Below, one piece after another: positions 47,401 through 54,805 of a stretch of DNA of 64,000 bases (positions are counted from its first letter, which is position 1; every line of letters begins with the position of its first letter). Below the pieces are notes generated by a model. That model did no database searches, was not told where the DNA came from, and saw nothing but the letters and a program-made list of their open reading frames with translations. The stretch covers positions 1 to 64,000 of the forward strand of contig NZ_LT797708.1 of NCBI RefSeq assembly GCF_900009135.1, written 5' to 3'. The DNA is from Planktothrix sp. PCC 11201. GTDB taxonomy: Bacteria > Cyanobacteriota > Cyanobacteriia > Cyanobacteriales > Microcoleaceae. The position numbers and the translations under genes are program-made.

Positions 47401-47660
47401 CGGGATGCTATGCAGAAGCCACAGGGGAAGACCAGGTTAGGGAACTGGGGATTTTAGCCGAGGGGTGTCAACGGGCCTTAGAAGCCGGACTACGGGTGAA
47501 TGCCGGACATGGGTTAACCTACTGGAATGTTTATCCCGTTGCCGCCCTCGAAGGGATGGAAGAACTCAACATTGGTCATACAATAATAAGTCGGGCAGTT
47601 CTCGTCGGTTTAGAGCGAGCCGTCCGAGAAATGAAACAAGCGATTCTTGGGCAACTTTAA
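44412..47660 (+). CDS. pdxJ: Pyridoxine 5'-phosphate synthase, interrupted by a group II intron
   Basis: PdxJ condenses 1-deoxyxylulose 5-phosphate with aminoacetone 3-phosphate to pyridoxine 5'-phosphate. Exon 1 is 44412-44445 (TTG start after [19 protein letters not shown] plus one base) and exon 2 is 46975-47660. Joining them restores DHIATIRQARR without a gap and gives 239 residues, the normal length. Exon 2 holds [46 protein letters not shown] and [13 protein letters not shown] with its conserved histidines and glutamates. The 2,529 bp intron falls inside the twelfth codon (G|CC, Ala). Without splicing no enzyme can be made from this copy. A plain reading of exon 2 alone would give a false 210-residue gene starting at 47028. 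Confidence 0.93.
45127..46866 (+). CDS. ltrA: Group II intron-encoded reverse transcriptase/maturase/HNH endonuclease
   Basis: 579 residues encoded in domain IV of the intron. The order is RT domain with [53 protein letters not shown] and catalytic YADD ([11 protein letters not shown], ~residues 275-278); maturase domain X (~350-450; [20 protein letters not shown]); and a C-terminal HNH endonuclease (CPHCG ... VEVDHIKP ... [12 protein letters not shown], ~511-560). All active-site motifs look intact. The protein aids splicing of pdxJ RNA and would nick the target DNA and prime cDNA synthesis. An intact protein argues that both splicing and mobility are current. Confidence 0.95.
   Translation: MNISKTLNNQTVEWKDLNWRKLEKVTFKLQKRIFQASERGDVKAVRKLQKTLINSWSAKCIAVRRVTQNNQGKNTAGVDGIKSLTPKQRMNLVGRLKLTNKVKPTRRVNIPKPGSIETRPLGIPTINDRALQALVKIALEPEWEAKFEPNSYGFRPGRSCHDAIDAIYISINKKQKYVLDADIAKCFDRIDHKALISKIHTYPTLSRLIKTWLKAGYMDGKELFPTNDGTPQGGVISPLLANIALHGMEERVKQYAETLKGSKRPNRESLSLIRYADDFVIIHEDLNVVKKCQEIIADWLTDMGLELKSSKTKLTHTLNKIEENVGFEFLGFHIQQHKSGIYRCAKTTNGTPLGFNTLITPSKSKIKTHLVKIAEVIDSHKTAPQAALISKLNPIIRGWSNYYSTVVSKKTFSKADKLTYNKLRTWARTRGKGNINKDKYWRTVGNRNWCFSTEDGLELFTHNSTPIVRHTKIKGKASPYDGNWIYWSKRRGEYPETPKRVATLIKKQKGICPHCGLYFTSTDIVEVDHIKPTSLGGKDIYENLQLLHKHCHDTKTANDGSSTKSNQLPIVENYENNPF
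46899..46974 (+). ncRNA. Group II intron domains V and VI (ribozyme core)
   Basis: Domain V is the 34 nt hairpin 46899-46932, starting GAGCCGTGTG with the catalytic AGC at 46900-46902, a GAAA tetraloop, and ending GCACGGTTC. Domain VI follows; A46967 lies seven bases from the 3' splice site and is the likely branch-point adenosine. Both elements look functional. Confidence 0.88.
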
Positions 47661-47700
47661 GCCAGAAATCGTCCCATAATAGAATTTACAACGATTAACC

Positions 47701-48030
47701 ATGCAGACTTATTACTACGTTTTAGGCAGTCACAAGTTTTTACTTGAGGAAGAACCCTTAGAAGAAGTGTTGCGCGAACGCGAACGCAACTATCAGGAAC
47801 AGGAAAAGGAAATTGATTTTTGGTTGGTGCAGCAACCGGCTTTTTTAGAAGCGCCGGAAATGGCTGATATTAAAGCCAGATGCCCTCAACCGGCGGTGGC
47901 GATTATTTCCACCAATAAACAAGTGGTGGTCTGGTTAAAATTGCGTTTGGAGTATGTGCTTACTGGAGAATTTCAAGCCCCGACCGCTAGTATTCCTGAT
48001 GCTTTAAAGTCTTTAGCAACGGCGGTTTGA
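47701..48030 (+). CDS. ycf54: Ycf54, subunit of the Mg-protoporphyrin ester cyclase
   Basis: 109 residues. The family signature is clear in TYYYVLGSHKFLLEEEPLEE, EIDFWLVQQPAFLEAPE, VAIISTNKQVVVWLKLRLEY and VLTGEFQAP. Ycf54 is required for normal amounts of the oxygen-dependent cyclase that makes protochlorophyllide in chlorophyll synthesis. It starts 40 bases after pdxJ and probably shares its transcript, so failure to splice the intron or stop at its hairpins could affect it too; that is inference. The cyclase gene itself is not here, but chlH is at 59288-63271. Confidence 0.93.
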   Translation: MQTYYYVLGSHKFLLEEEPLEEVLRERERNYQEQEKEIDFWLVQQPAFLEAPEMADIKARCPQPAVAIISTNKQVVVWLKLRLEYVLTGEFQAPTASIPDALKSLATAV

Positions 48031-48104
48031 AAATCCCGATCCAATAGTTGACCGTGATCAGTACAATGAAAGCTGTTGCTTAATTGTTGTCAACTGCGGT
48101 GTTT

Positions 48105-48797
48105 ATGCGTCAAAGTGGTGTCAAAAGGTTATCTGCCATCTGGGTTTCTAGTCTGCTTACGGCCACCAGTTGGGGTTTAGCAGTCCAAACCAGTTCAGCC
48201 CAGGAAACGTGTGCCGCACCAAAGCCTGGAGAATATTTGTTATTAATTGTCAGTAACACTTCAGAGGAACAAAAATTGGTGCAGCGCACGTTACCCAATG
48301 ACATCAATAGTGAGGTTTGTCGCTATTTGACAAATTTAGTGACCCGGGTGGGAGGATTTAGTGATCCTTTAATTGCCGAGGATTGGGCTACCTATCTACA
48401 GGATAAGGTTAAGTTACCCGCCTATGTGGTGAAACAGGAGGTCACGGCTATACCCCGTCCGAGTCCTAATTCTAGTCTTGGCCAGACTCCAATTGTTCGA
48501 GAAACCCCGCCAACCCCTAGGATAGAGTTAGCACCTAATCCTCAAACATTGGGGTCGGGTTATGCAGTTTTAGTGGATTATTTGAATCAGCCGGAATTAG
48601 TTCAAAAGTTAAGAACCCTAGTCGGTGAGAATGTGGGTTTGGTTTCCTATGGTCAGCGACCCTATTTATTAGTAGAATATACGACGGATTCCGAACGAGC
48701 AACAGCAACTTTAAAGAAGTTAAGCAGTCGGGGCTTTTGGTCAATATTAGTGGATAGTAACCGGGTAACAGTAGTTAGTCCGACGGTTAAACCTTAG
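48105..48797 (+). CDS. Exported protein of unknown function with two SPOR-like halves
   Basis: About 230 residues from ATG 48105; an upstream TTG (48084) would add seven. The N-terminus (SGVKRLSAIWVSSLLTATSW, then AVQTSSAQE) looks like a signal peptide with cleavage near SAQ. Two parts, around GEYLLLIVSNTSEEQ and GYAVLVDYLNQPELVQKL, have the length and pattern of SPOR-like repeats with a Pro-rich stretch between (PRPSPN, ETPPTPRI). I do not recognise a named family. It follows ycf54 by 74 bases. Confidence 0.65.
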   Translation: MRQSGVKRLSAIWVSSLLTATSWGLAVQTSSAQETCAAPKPGEYLLLIVSNTSEEQKLVQRTLPNDINSEVCRYLTNLVTRVGGFSDPLIAEDWATYLQDKVKLPAYVVKQEVTAIPRPSPNSSLGQTPIVRETPPTPRIELAPNPQTLGSGYAVLVDYLNQPELVQKLRTLVGENVGLVSYGQRPYLLVEYTTDSERATATLKKLSSRGFWSILVDSNRVTVVSPTVKP

Positions 48798-48935
48798 CTT
48801 TAGGAGGGAACAGGGAATAGGGAATAGGGAATGGGGAAGAAAAAACTTTACTGCAAACGGTTTGCTGCATTAGTCTTCGTGCTAACTGTTGGGCGCGATT
48901 CCTCTGGTACCTATGGGCATGGGAAAACCAGGTTT

Positions 48936-49418
48936 TTATAGAGAAGTTTGGACAAGATGCACGGGCCAAGTTATCTCGGCAATTGATGCAATAGCAATCC
49001 CCAACCCTAAACCCACAATCACTTGAAAGGGGGTATGACCTAATAATTCAATTAATCTTTCTTCGCTTAATTGTTTATTTTCTTCAAAGACTTCATCAAT
49101 AATTTGATTTAAAATTCGGGCTTGTTTTCCGGCGGCCTGTCGAACTCCGGCGGCATCGTACATCACAATAAACGCAAAAACAACAGCAATGGCAAAATCA
49201 GGACTTCCCCACCCCATGGTTTTGCCAACTCCCGTTGCTAAAGCCCCCACAAAAGCCGAATGGGAACTGGGCATTCCTCCGGTTGTCACCAACACCCGCA
49301 GATTAATTTTGCCATGTTGGACTAGCTCCACCGCTAATTTAGAAAGTTGAGCCAGAATACAGGCTAACAGGGCAACCCATAACACTTGGTTATTGAGGAT
49401 TTGAGAAAAGTCTTGCAT
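48936..49418 (-). CDS. Divergent PAP2 family membrane protein (DUF212)
   Basis: 160 residues with several hydrophobic segments. The family marks are TTGGMPSSHSAFVGALATGVG and FAFIVMYDAAGVRQAAGKQA, as in the 'divergent PAP2' group (acidPPc-like VanZ-related set). Related proteins in the PAP2 superfamily dephosphorylate lipids such as undecaprenyl or phosphatidate, but the divergent group is uncharacterised. It follows crtE by 19 bases on the same strand, which suggests co-transcription and perhaps an isoprenoid-diphosphate substrate; that is inference. Confidence 0.85.
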   Translation of the reverse strand: MQDFSQILNNQVLWVALLACILAQLSKLAVELVQHGKINLRVLVTTGGMPSSHSAFVGALATGVGKTMGWGSPDFAIAVVFAFIVMYDAAGVRQAAGKQARILNQIIDEVFEENKQLSEERLIELLGHTPFQVIVGLGLGIAIASIAEITWPVHLVQTSL

Positions 49419-49437
49419 ATAATATAGATAAATAGCT

Positions 49438-50364
49438 TTAGTGAGTGCGATTAGTGATAAAATCTGCGATCGCTAACAGAGGAATAGCCCGGTCTCCATA
49501 GTGAGATAATTCAGCTTTTGCCGCTTCAATTAAGTTTTGGGCCTGACGTCGGGATTCATCTATGCCCCATAAACTGGGATAGGTGACTTTTTTAGCCGTT
49601 AAATCCTTACCTGCGGTTTTTCCTAACTCCTCCTGGGTTGCCGTAATATCGAGAATATCATCCACAATCTGAAACGCCAAACCAATATTACGGGCATAAC
49701 GAGATAACCCGGCAATTTCCGTTTCCTTCGCTCCTCCTAAAATCGCCCCACAGACCACACAGGCCTCTAATAATGCCCCGGTTTTATGGGTATGAATAAA
49801 AGTTAGGGTTTCTTCGGAAACATCCGTAAGTCCTTCGGAATCTAAATCCACCACCTGGCCCCCCACCAAGCCAGCAGCCCCCACCGCCCGACCTAAACGA
49901 GCAATTACCTGTAAAACTTGATGGGCCGGAACATTGGAGGTTTGGGTGGCCACAAATTCAAAGGCATAACTGAGTAAACCATCCCCAGCTAAAATCGCAA
50001 TATCCTCTCCATAAACCTTATGATTGGTCAGTTTTCCCCGACGGTAATCATCATTATCCATGGCCGGGAGGTCGTCGTGAATTAAGGACATGGTGTGAAT
50101 CATTTCCAGGGCGCAAGCGGTGGGCATAGCCATTTCTACAGTCCCGCCGACCAACTCACAGGTTGCCAGACACAAAATCGGTCGCAAACGCTTGCCTCCC
50201 GCCAGCAGAGAATAGCGCATTGACTCATAGATTTTTTCAGGGTAGATTAGGGGGAGAGACTCATCTAAAGCCTTTTCTACTAGGGTCTGTCGTTGGTTCA
50301 TGTAGGCGGATAAGTCAAACTGAGGGTTTTCCAACGGTGAGTTAATTTCGCTTACCAATACCAT
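49438..50364 (-). CDS. crtE: Geranylgeranyl diphosphate synthase
   Basis: 308 residues, an all-helical trans-prenyltransferase. The first aspartate-rich motif is [10 protein letters not shown] and the second DDILD (within [11 protein letters not shown]), with [11 protein letters not shown] at the N-terminus. It makes GGPP from IPP and allylic diphosphates, the precursor of carotenoids and of the phytyl chain of chlorophyll. The sequence fits cyanobacterial CrtE well, though the chain length is not proven by sequence. It lies upstream of the divergent-PAP2 gene, in the same transcript direction. Confidence 0.93.
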   Translation of the reverse strand: MVLVSEINSPLENPQFDLSAYMNQRQTLVEKALDESLPLIYPEKIYESMRYSLLAGGKRLRPILCLATCELVGGTVEMAMPTACALEMIHTMSLIHDDLPAMDNDDYRRGKLTNHKVYGEDIAILAGDGLLSYAFEFVATQTSNVPAHQVLQVIARLGRAVGAAGLVGGQVVDLDSEGLTDVSEETLTFIHTHKTGALLEACVVCGAILGGAKETEIAGLSRYARNIGLAFQIVDDILDITATQEELGKTAGKDLTAKKVTYPSLWGIDESRRQAQNLIEAAKAELSHYGDRAIPLLAIADFITNRTH

Positions 50365-50523
50365 GACGAGTGCTTGTTTATAATAGGGGTAATGTTAACA
50401 AAAGTTGACTCCTGGAGACTTAATTTTTCCCTTCATCGCAGGAGCCAAATTTTAACTCCACCATTTTACCAAAAAAATGGGTCTAAAACCCCTCCCTTAC
50501 TTAGATTTTCTATCGATTGATAA

Positions 50524-51405
50524 CTATTTACTAATTACTGATGACTGCACCTTTTCCAAATAACTCCAGAAGGTGTTTTGCAATAACATCGCCACGGTCA
50601 TCGGGCCAATACCCCCTGGAACTGGGGTAATATATTGGGCGATGGGTTGAACACTCTCGAAATCCACATCCCCGACTAGGCGAGATTTGCCATTATTATC
50701 CGTAATTTTATTAATTCCGACATCAATCACAATAGCGCCAGGTTTCACAAAATCCGACGTAATCATTTGCGGACGTCCGATAGCCGCCACCACAATATCC
50801 GCATCCCGGCTAACTTTAGCTAAATCTTGAGTTTTAGAATGGGCAATAGTTACGGTACAATCAGCTTCTAATAGCATTAAAGCCATCGGTTTCCCAACTA
50901 AAATACTGCGACCTAAAACGACGGCGTGTTTTCCTTTTAGCTCAATATTATATTCCTGAAATAGTCGCATCACTCCGGCGGGGGTACAACTTCTTAATCC
51001 CTTTTCCCCCCTCGCTAACCGTCCTAAATTTTCCGGGTGCAAACCATCAGCATCTTTCTTGGGATCAATTTCATATAGTAACCCAACGGAGTCCAGATGC
51101 GCGGGAAGGGGTAACTGAACTAAAATTCCATCCACTTGTTCATTTTTGTTCAGTTCATGGATAATACGAGTGAGTTCTTCTTGGCTTGTTTCTGCGGGGA
51201 AATGTTGACCAAAAGATGTAATTCCCACCTTAGCACAGGCTTGTTCTTTATTCCGAACATATACCGTACTGGCCGGATTATCCCCCACCATAATCACCGC
51301 TAAACCGGGCGGACGTCCAACTTTAGCTTGCCATATTTCTACCTGCTCTTGTAGTTGGGCTTGAATCTTTTTGGCTGTAGATTTACCGTCTAATAGATTA
51401 TCCAT
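50524..51405 (-). CDS. folD: Bifunctional methylenetetrahydrofolate dehydrogenase/cyclohydrolase
   Basis: 293 residues. FolD interconverts methylene-, methenyl- and formyl-tetrahydrofolate with NADP. Visible signatures are [18 protein letters not shown] with the catalytic lysine, [32 protein letters not shown], the cofactor loop [10 protein letters not shown] and [15 protein letters not shown] near the end. Length and order are standard. It diverges from the lipoprotein gene at 51448. Confidence 0.97.
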   Translation of the reverse strand: MDNLLDGKSTAKKIQAQLQEQVEIWQAKVGRPPGLAVIMVGDNPASTVYVRNKEQACAKVGITSFGQHFPAETSQEELTRIIHELNKNEQVDGILVQLPLPAHLDSVGLLYEIDPKKDADGLHPENLGRLARGEKGLRSCTPAGVMRLFQEYNIELKGKHAVVLGRSILVGKPMALMLLEADCTVTIAHSKTQDLAKVSRDADIVVAAIGRPQMITSDFVKPGAIVIDVGINKITDNNGKSRLVGDVDFESVQPIAQYITPVPGGIGPMTVAMLLQNTFWSYLEKVQSSVISK

Positions 51406-51447
51406 AATTCGCTCTCTCTTTTGTCAATTAATATATTCAGCGACTCT

Positions 51448-51864
51448 ATGACCTTTTCATTTTCACAGAAGTTCACCAAAACCTGGCAAATTAGTATTGT
51501 ATTACTATTTGTGACCGGATTAGTCGGTTGTCAGAGTATTTCCCAGTCGCAAAGTTGGATTAATTTTAATACCGCTAAAATTGAACTGCTACAACAAAAA
51601 CAGAAAATAGGTGCTAAAGTTTATCTCCGAGGTAAAGTCAAAAGTCATGCACCCTTTTTAGGGGCAGGTGCTTATCAACTCCAAGATGATACAGGTTCAA
51701 TTTGGGTATTTACCACTCAACCTTTACCACCCCTCGGACAAGACCTATTAATTCAAGGAAAAGTAGAATATAAAAGTATTTTAATTAAGGAGATGAAAGG
51801 AAAAGATATTGGAGATGTTTATGTCAAAGAAATTAAACGGGAACAGGGAACAGGTAATGGGTAA
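51448..51864 (+). CDS. Small OB-fold-like lipoprotein
   Basis: 138 residues from ATG 51448; an upstream TTG (51421) is possible. A hydrophobic signal (ISIVLLFVTGLVGC) ends in a lipobox LVGC. The mature part has an OB-fold-like nucleic-acid/oligosaccharide pattern: AKVYLRGKVKSHAPFLGAGA, YQLQDDTGSIWVFT, LLIQGKVEYKSI. Function is unknown; it is probably tethered to a membrane on the periplasmic side. The NUDIX gene follows 13 bases later. Confidence 0.7.
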   Translation: MTFSFSQKFTKTWQISIVLLFVTGLVGCQSISQSQSWINFNTAKIELLQQKQKIGAKVYLRGKVKSHAPFLGAGAYQLQDDTGSIWVFTTQPLPPLGQDLLIQGKVEYKSILIKEMKGKDIGDVYVKEIKREQGTGNG

Positions 51865-51877
51865 TGGGTAACAAATT

Positions 51878-52300
51878 ATGATTCAAGTTGCTATAGCAAT
51901 TCTTTATCGAGATGGAAAGTTTTTATTGCAGTTACGAGATAATATTCCTAATATTGTTCATCCTGGGGTTTGGGGATTATTTGGGGGACATTTAGAACCC
52001 GGAGAAACCCCAGAAACGGCTTTCAAACGGGAATTACTCGAAGAAATTGGTTACAATGTTCTCGATTTTTTCCTATTCAATTACTATGCAGATTCCCTGG
52101 TAAATCGGATTGTTTTTTATGCCCCTTTAACGGTTGATTTGAGTCAATTAGTCTTACATGAAGGCTGGGATATGGGATTATTAACACCCGAGGATATTCA
52201 AGCTGGAGAATGTTATTCCCAAAAGGCAGGAATGGTCAGATTAATAGGGACTCTGCATAGAAAGATTTTATTAGATTTCATGGCTCAAAAGTTAGTTTAA
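51878..52300 (+). CDS. NUDIX hydrolase
   Basis: 140 residues. The NUDIX box is complete: GGHLEPGETPETAFKRELLE followed by EIGY. The family cleaves nucleoside diphosphates linked to another group; substrate cannot be told from sequence. The N-terminus (IQVAIAILYRDGKFLLQLRD) is typical. It follows the lipoprotein by 13 bases, and its end overlaps by four bases the end of the convergent M23 peptidase gene. Confidence 0.9.
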   Translation: MIQVAIAILYRDGKFLLQLRDNIPNIVHPGVWGLFGGHLEPGETPETAFKRELLEEIGYNVLDFFLFNYYADSLVNRIVFYAPLTVDLSQLVLHEGWDMGLLTPEDIQAGECYSQKAGMVRLIGTLHRKILLDFMAQKLV

Positions 52301-53019
52301 GCCACAATAGGAACACTACCATCATCGGGTAAAATAGAACGGGGATCAACCTTTTCCCCATCGGGTTTATGCACTTCAAAATGTAGATGAATAGAATATC
52401 CTCCCCCATCAATTTCTAATCCTTCATACCCAAAACCCGAACCGCCTCGCACCCCGATAAATTGACCTTTGGTGACGGTTTGACCCACTTTAACCCCAAT
52501 AGATTGTAAATGAAAATAAACGTGTTCCCAACCATTAGAACGTTTAATATAAATCGCCCGACCTTCTGCACCGCTGGGATCATTTTTAATATAATCAACC
52601 ACTCCATCACTCGCCGCATAACATTCATCGGGAGTATATCCCCCAATATCAACACCTGCATGAAGTCTCCCTCTCGCGTAACCAAATTCAGCCCTTGAAC
52701 CCATACTGGTTCCCGTCATTGGCCATATCCATTCTGCATTAGATACCGCAAAGGAAGCCGAAGAAACGGAACGGGAGGCGGTTAATTCTTCATCGGTTTC
52801 TAAGAGTTTAACTTGATGAGCCGGAACAAACCAAGTCGTCATATTCTTGGGTTTAGGAGATAGGAAATTAACCTGTAAATGGTTATCTTCTGCTTGGGAA
52901 TAACTTTCTATTTCAAATATTGTATCACGATAAACGGATATTTTTTCATTATAAGCAACAGCTTCGGCTGCAACCGGATGCAGCTTAAAAATCGTATGTT
53001 CTAAAACTTGTAATTTCAC
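52297..53019 (-). CDS. M23-family metallopeptidase
   Basis: 240 residues. The LytM-type zinc ligands are visible: H and D in RLHAGVDIGGY, and the final HLHFEV. The conserved loop YFHLQSIGVKVGQTVTKGQF is present. Unlike most M23 proteins it has no signal peptide; the N-terminal ~100 residues (QVLEHTIFKLHPVAAEA...) are of an unrecognised type, possibly acting like an SH3-like targeting module (FVPAHQVKLLE). Predicted to cleave peptidoglycan crosslinks, but with no export signal its route is unclear. It follows nnrD by 14 bases and may share its transcript. Confidence 0.85.
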   Translation of the reverse strand: MKLQVLEHTIFKLHPVAAEAVAYNEKISVYRDTIFEIESYSQAEDNHLQVNFLSPKPKNMTTWFVPAHQVKLLETDEELTASRSVSSASFAVSNAEWIWPMTGTSMGSRAEFGYARGRLHAGVDIGGYTPDECYAASDGVVDYIKNDPSGAEGRAIYIKRSNGWEHVYFHLQSIGVKVGQTVTKGQFIGVRGGSGFGYEGLEIDGGGYSIHLHFEVHKPDGEKVDPRSILPDDGSVPIVA

Positions 53020-53033
53020 GGTTATCTCCTGAT

Positions 53034-54605
53034 TTAATTTATGGTTTTTAGGAATTGTGTTAAAGCCGGAATTAAATATTGAGTTAATGTATAGGCATCA
53101 ACCCCTAATTCCGTGCGTTCTCTTGCCGCTAGAATCCCGGCTTGGGAATGCCACCAAACCGCCGTATTTACTATTGATTGTACAGGTTTTTCCGCGAGAA
53201 TCACAGGGGGTAATAGCCCCCCTAATAATCCCGTTAAAACATCCCCGCTTCCCCCACGACCTAAAGCTGGGGTACTATGGGGATTAATCCAAACGGTTTT
53301 AGGGGTAGCAACACAGGTTCTAGCCCCTTTTAAAACAATAATAGCACCCGTTAATTCGGCGGCTTGTTTGGCTAATATTATTTGATTGTTTTCTAATGCT
53401 ATTAATTCCGGGAATAGCCGTTTAAATTCTCCTAAATGGGGGGTGATAATTGTGGGGAATTTACGAGAAGATAGGGTAAAAAATGGATTCAACTTAGCTA
53501 AAATATTTAAAGCATCCGCATCTAAAATAATCGGACAGTTTGCTGGTAATATTCTTTCCACAATAGCCTGAGCTTCGGTCGTTAATCCAGGGCCACAAAT
53601 AATCGTTTGATAGCGTCTTAAATCCAGATCTTCTGGAAGTTCAAGAATCGCTCCATTTTCAGTTTCTAAACAGCCTATAATTAGGGCTTCTGGTAATTGT
53701 AAACTTAACCAGGGTTTAATCGAATTGGGAACGGCAATAGATAGCATTCCCACACCGCTTGCTCTGGCTCCTAATCCAGCTAAAATGGCGGCTCCTGTAT
53801 ATTGTTTGGAACCTGCTATAATTAGTAAATGACCGTTTTTATATTTATGATGATTAGCGGGACGGGGCAAGGGTAAACTATTAATTGCAGTATCCTGAGT
53901 GATGCGATTTAGGATAGGAGATTCTCCGATAATAGCATTAATATCCATCAAAGGAATATCAAAATCAATCAATTCGGCTCTGCCTATATAATCTAATCCG
54001 GTATCTTGTAAAAAGGCTTGTTTCCATAATCCCAAACAGAGGGTTAGATTAGCTCGAATTGCTGTTCCTAATATTTCCCCTGTATCGGTATGAATTCCCG
54101 ATGGTAAATCAATACTAATGACAAGTTTATTCCAATTATTAATTATATTGATAGTATTGGCAAGTTCTCCGGCAATTTCTCGCTCTAAACCAAATCCAAA
54201 TAACCCATCAATCAAAATATCACAGTCATATAATTCCTTGATATTAGAACTAAAATTAATTCCCAAACTAATAGCATATTTGGCATGGGATTCCGTTAAT
54301 TCTTTGCGCTTTGAAAAGGGACTATAAATTACAATATTATAGCCGAGAAAATAGAGTTCCCTAGCTACCACTAATCCATCACCGCCATTATGTCCTGGCC
54401 CTACTAATATACCGATTTTATCAGCCGAGGTAATTGATTTTTCTAAGAATAAAGTCCGTAACCTGTGGGTAATTTTTCCGGCAACTTTTTCCATTAAAGC
54501 CGCCACGGGTATCCCGGCGTAAAAGATACGTTCTTCAATATTTCGCATCTGTTCAGAGGTAACAACAATTTGTTGGATTTTTTCGGCTCTAATTTTATGA
54601 TTCAT
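53034..54605 (-). CDS. nnrD: Bifunctional NAD(P)H-hydrate epimerase / dehydratase
   Basis: About 523 residues from ATG 54605 (TTG 54617 would add four). The N-terminal half (~1-220) is the NnrE/YjeF_N epimerase with LVGPGHNGGDGLVVAREL and ISIDLPSGIHTDTG; the C-terminal half is the ribokinase-like NnrD dehydratase with LLIIAGSKQYTGAAILAG, ILDADALNIL and the catalytic stretch ALGRGGSGDVLTGLLGG. Together they repair hydrated NADH and NADPH using ADP or ATP. The fused form is common in bacteria. No oddity seen. Confidence 0.94.
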   Translation of the reverse strand: MNHKIRAEKIQQIVVTSEQMRNIEERIFYAGIPVAALMEKVAGKITHRLRTLFLEKSITSADKIGILVGPGHNGGDGLVVARELYFLGYNIVIYSPFSKRKELTESHAKYAISLGINFSSNIKELYDCDILIDGLFGFGLEREIAGELANTINIINNWNKLVISIDLPSGIHTDTGEILGTAIRANLTLCLGLWKQAFLQDTGLDYIGRAELIDFDIPLMDINAIIGESPILNRITQDTAINSLPLPRPANHHKYKNGHLLIIAGSKQYTGAAILAGLGARASGVGMLSIAVPNSIKPWLSLQLPEALIIGCLETENGAILELPEDLDLRRYQTIICGPGLTTEAQAIVERILPANCPIILDADALNILAKLNPFFTLSSRKFPTIITPHLGEFKRLFPELIALENNQIILAKQAAELTGAIIVLKGARTCVATPKTVWINPHSTPALGRGGSGDVLTGLLGGLLPPVILAEKPVQSIVNTAVWWHSQAGILAARERTELGVDAYTLTQYLIPALTQFLKTIN

Positions 54606-54722
54606 GATGAGATCCAATAACTATATGAACATTATGAGTCACCATAAAAACACGCTCCCTGCTGATGGTGATAACATTTGTGATCGCTATTTATTTTAAC
54701 ATCAATTTTCGGGATAAAAAAC

Positions 54723-54757
54723 TGGGTTTCTGGCTGTTGTCTGTTTCCAGAAACCCA
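54723..54757. repeat. TGGGTTTCTGG inverted repeat (REP-like hairpin)
   Basis: TGGGTTTCTGG (54723-54733) pairs perfectly with CCAGAAACCCA (54747-54757). It lies between the divergent nnrD and restriction genes and shares the GGTTTCTG core with the motif upstream of the surface-protein gene. REP-like, no coding sense. Confidence 0.55.
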
Positions 54758-54805
54758 ATTGAAGTATGATCAAATTGATGGAAGGGTTAATCACTGATTT
54801 TGCTT

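Noticed and set aside
47028-47660. A 210-residue pdxJ starting at 47028
   Set aside because: It begins mid-protein; the true N-terminus is upstream of the intron and joins in frame at 46975.
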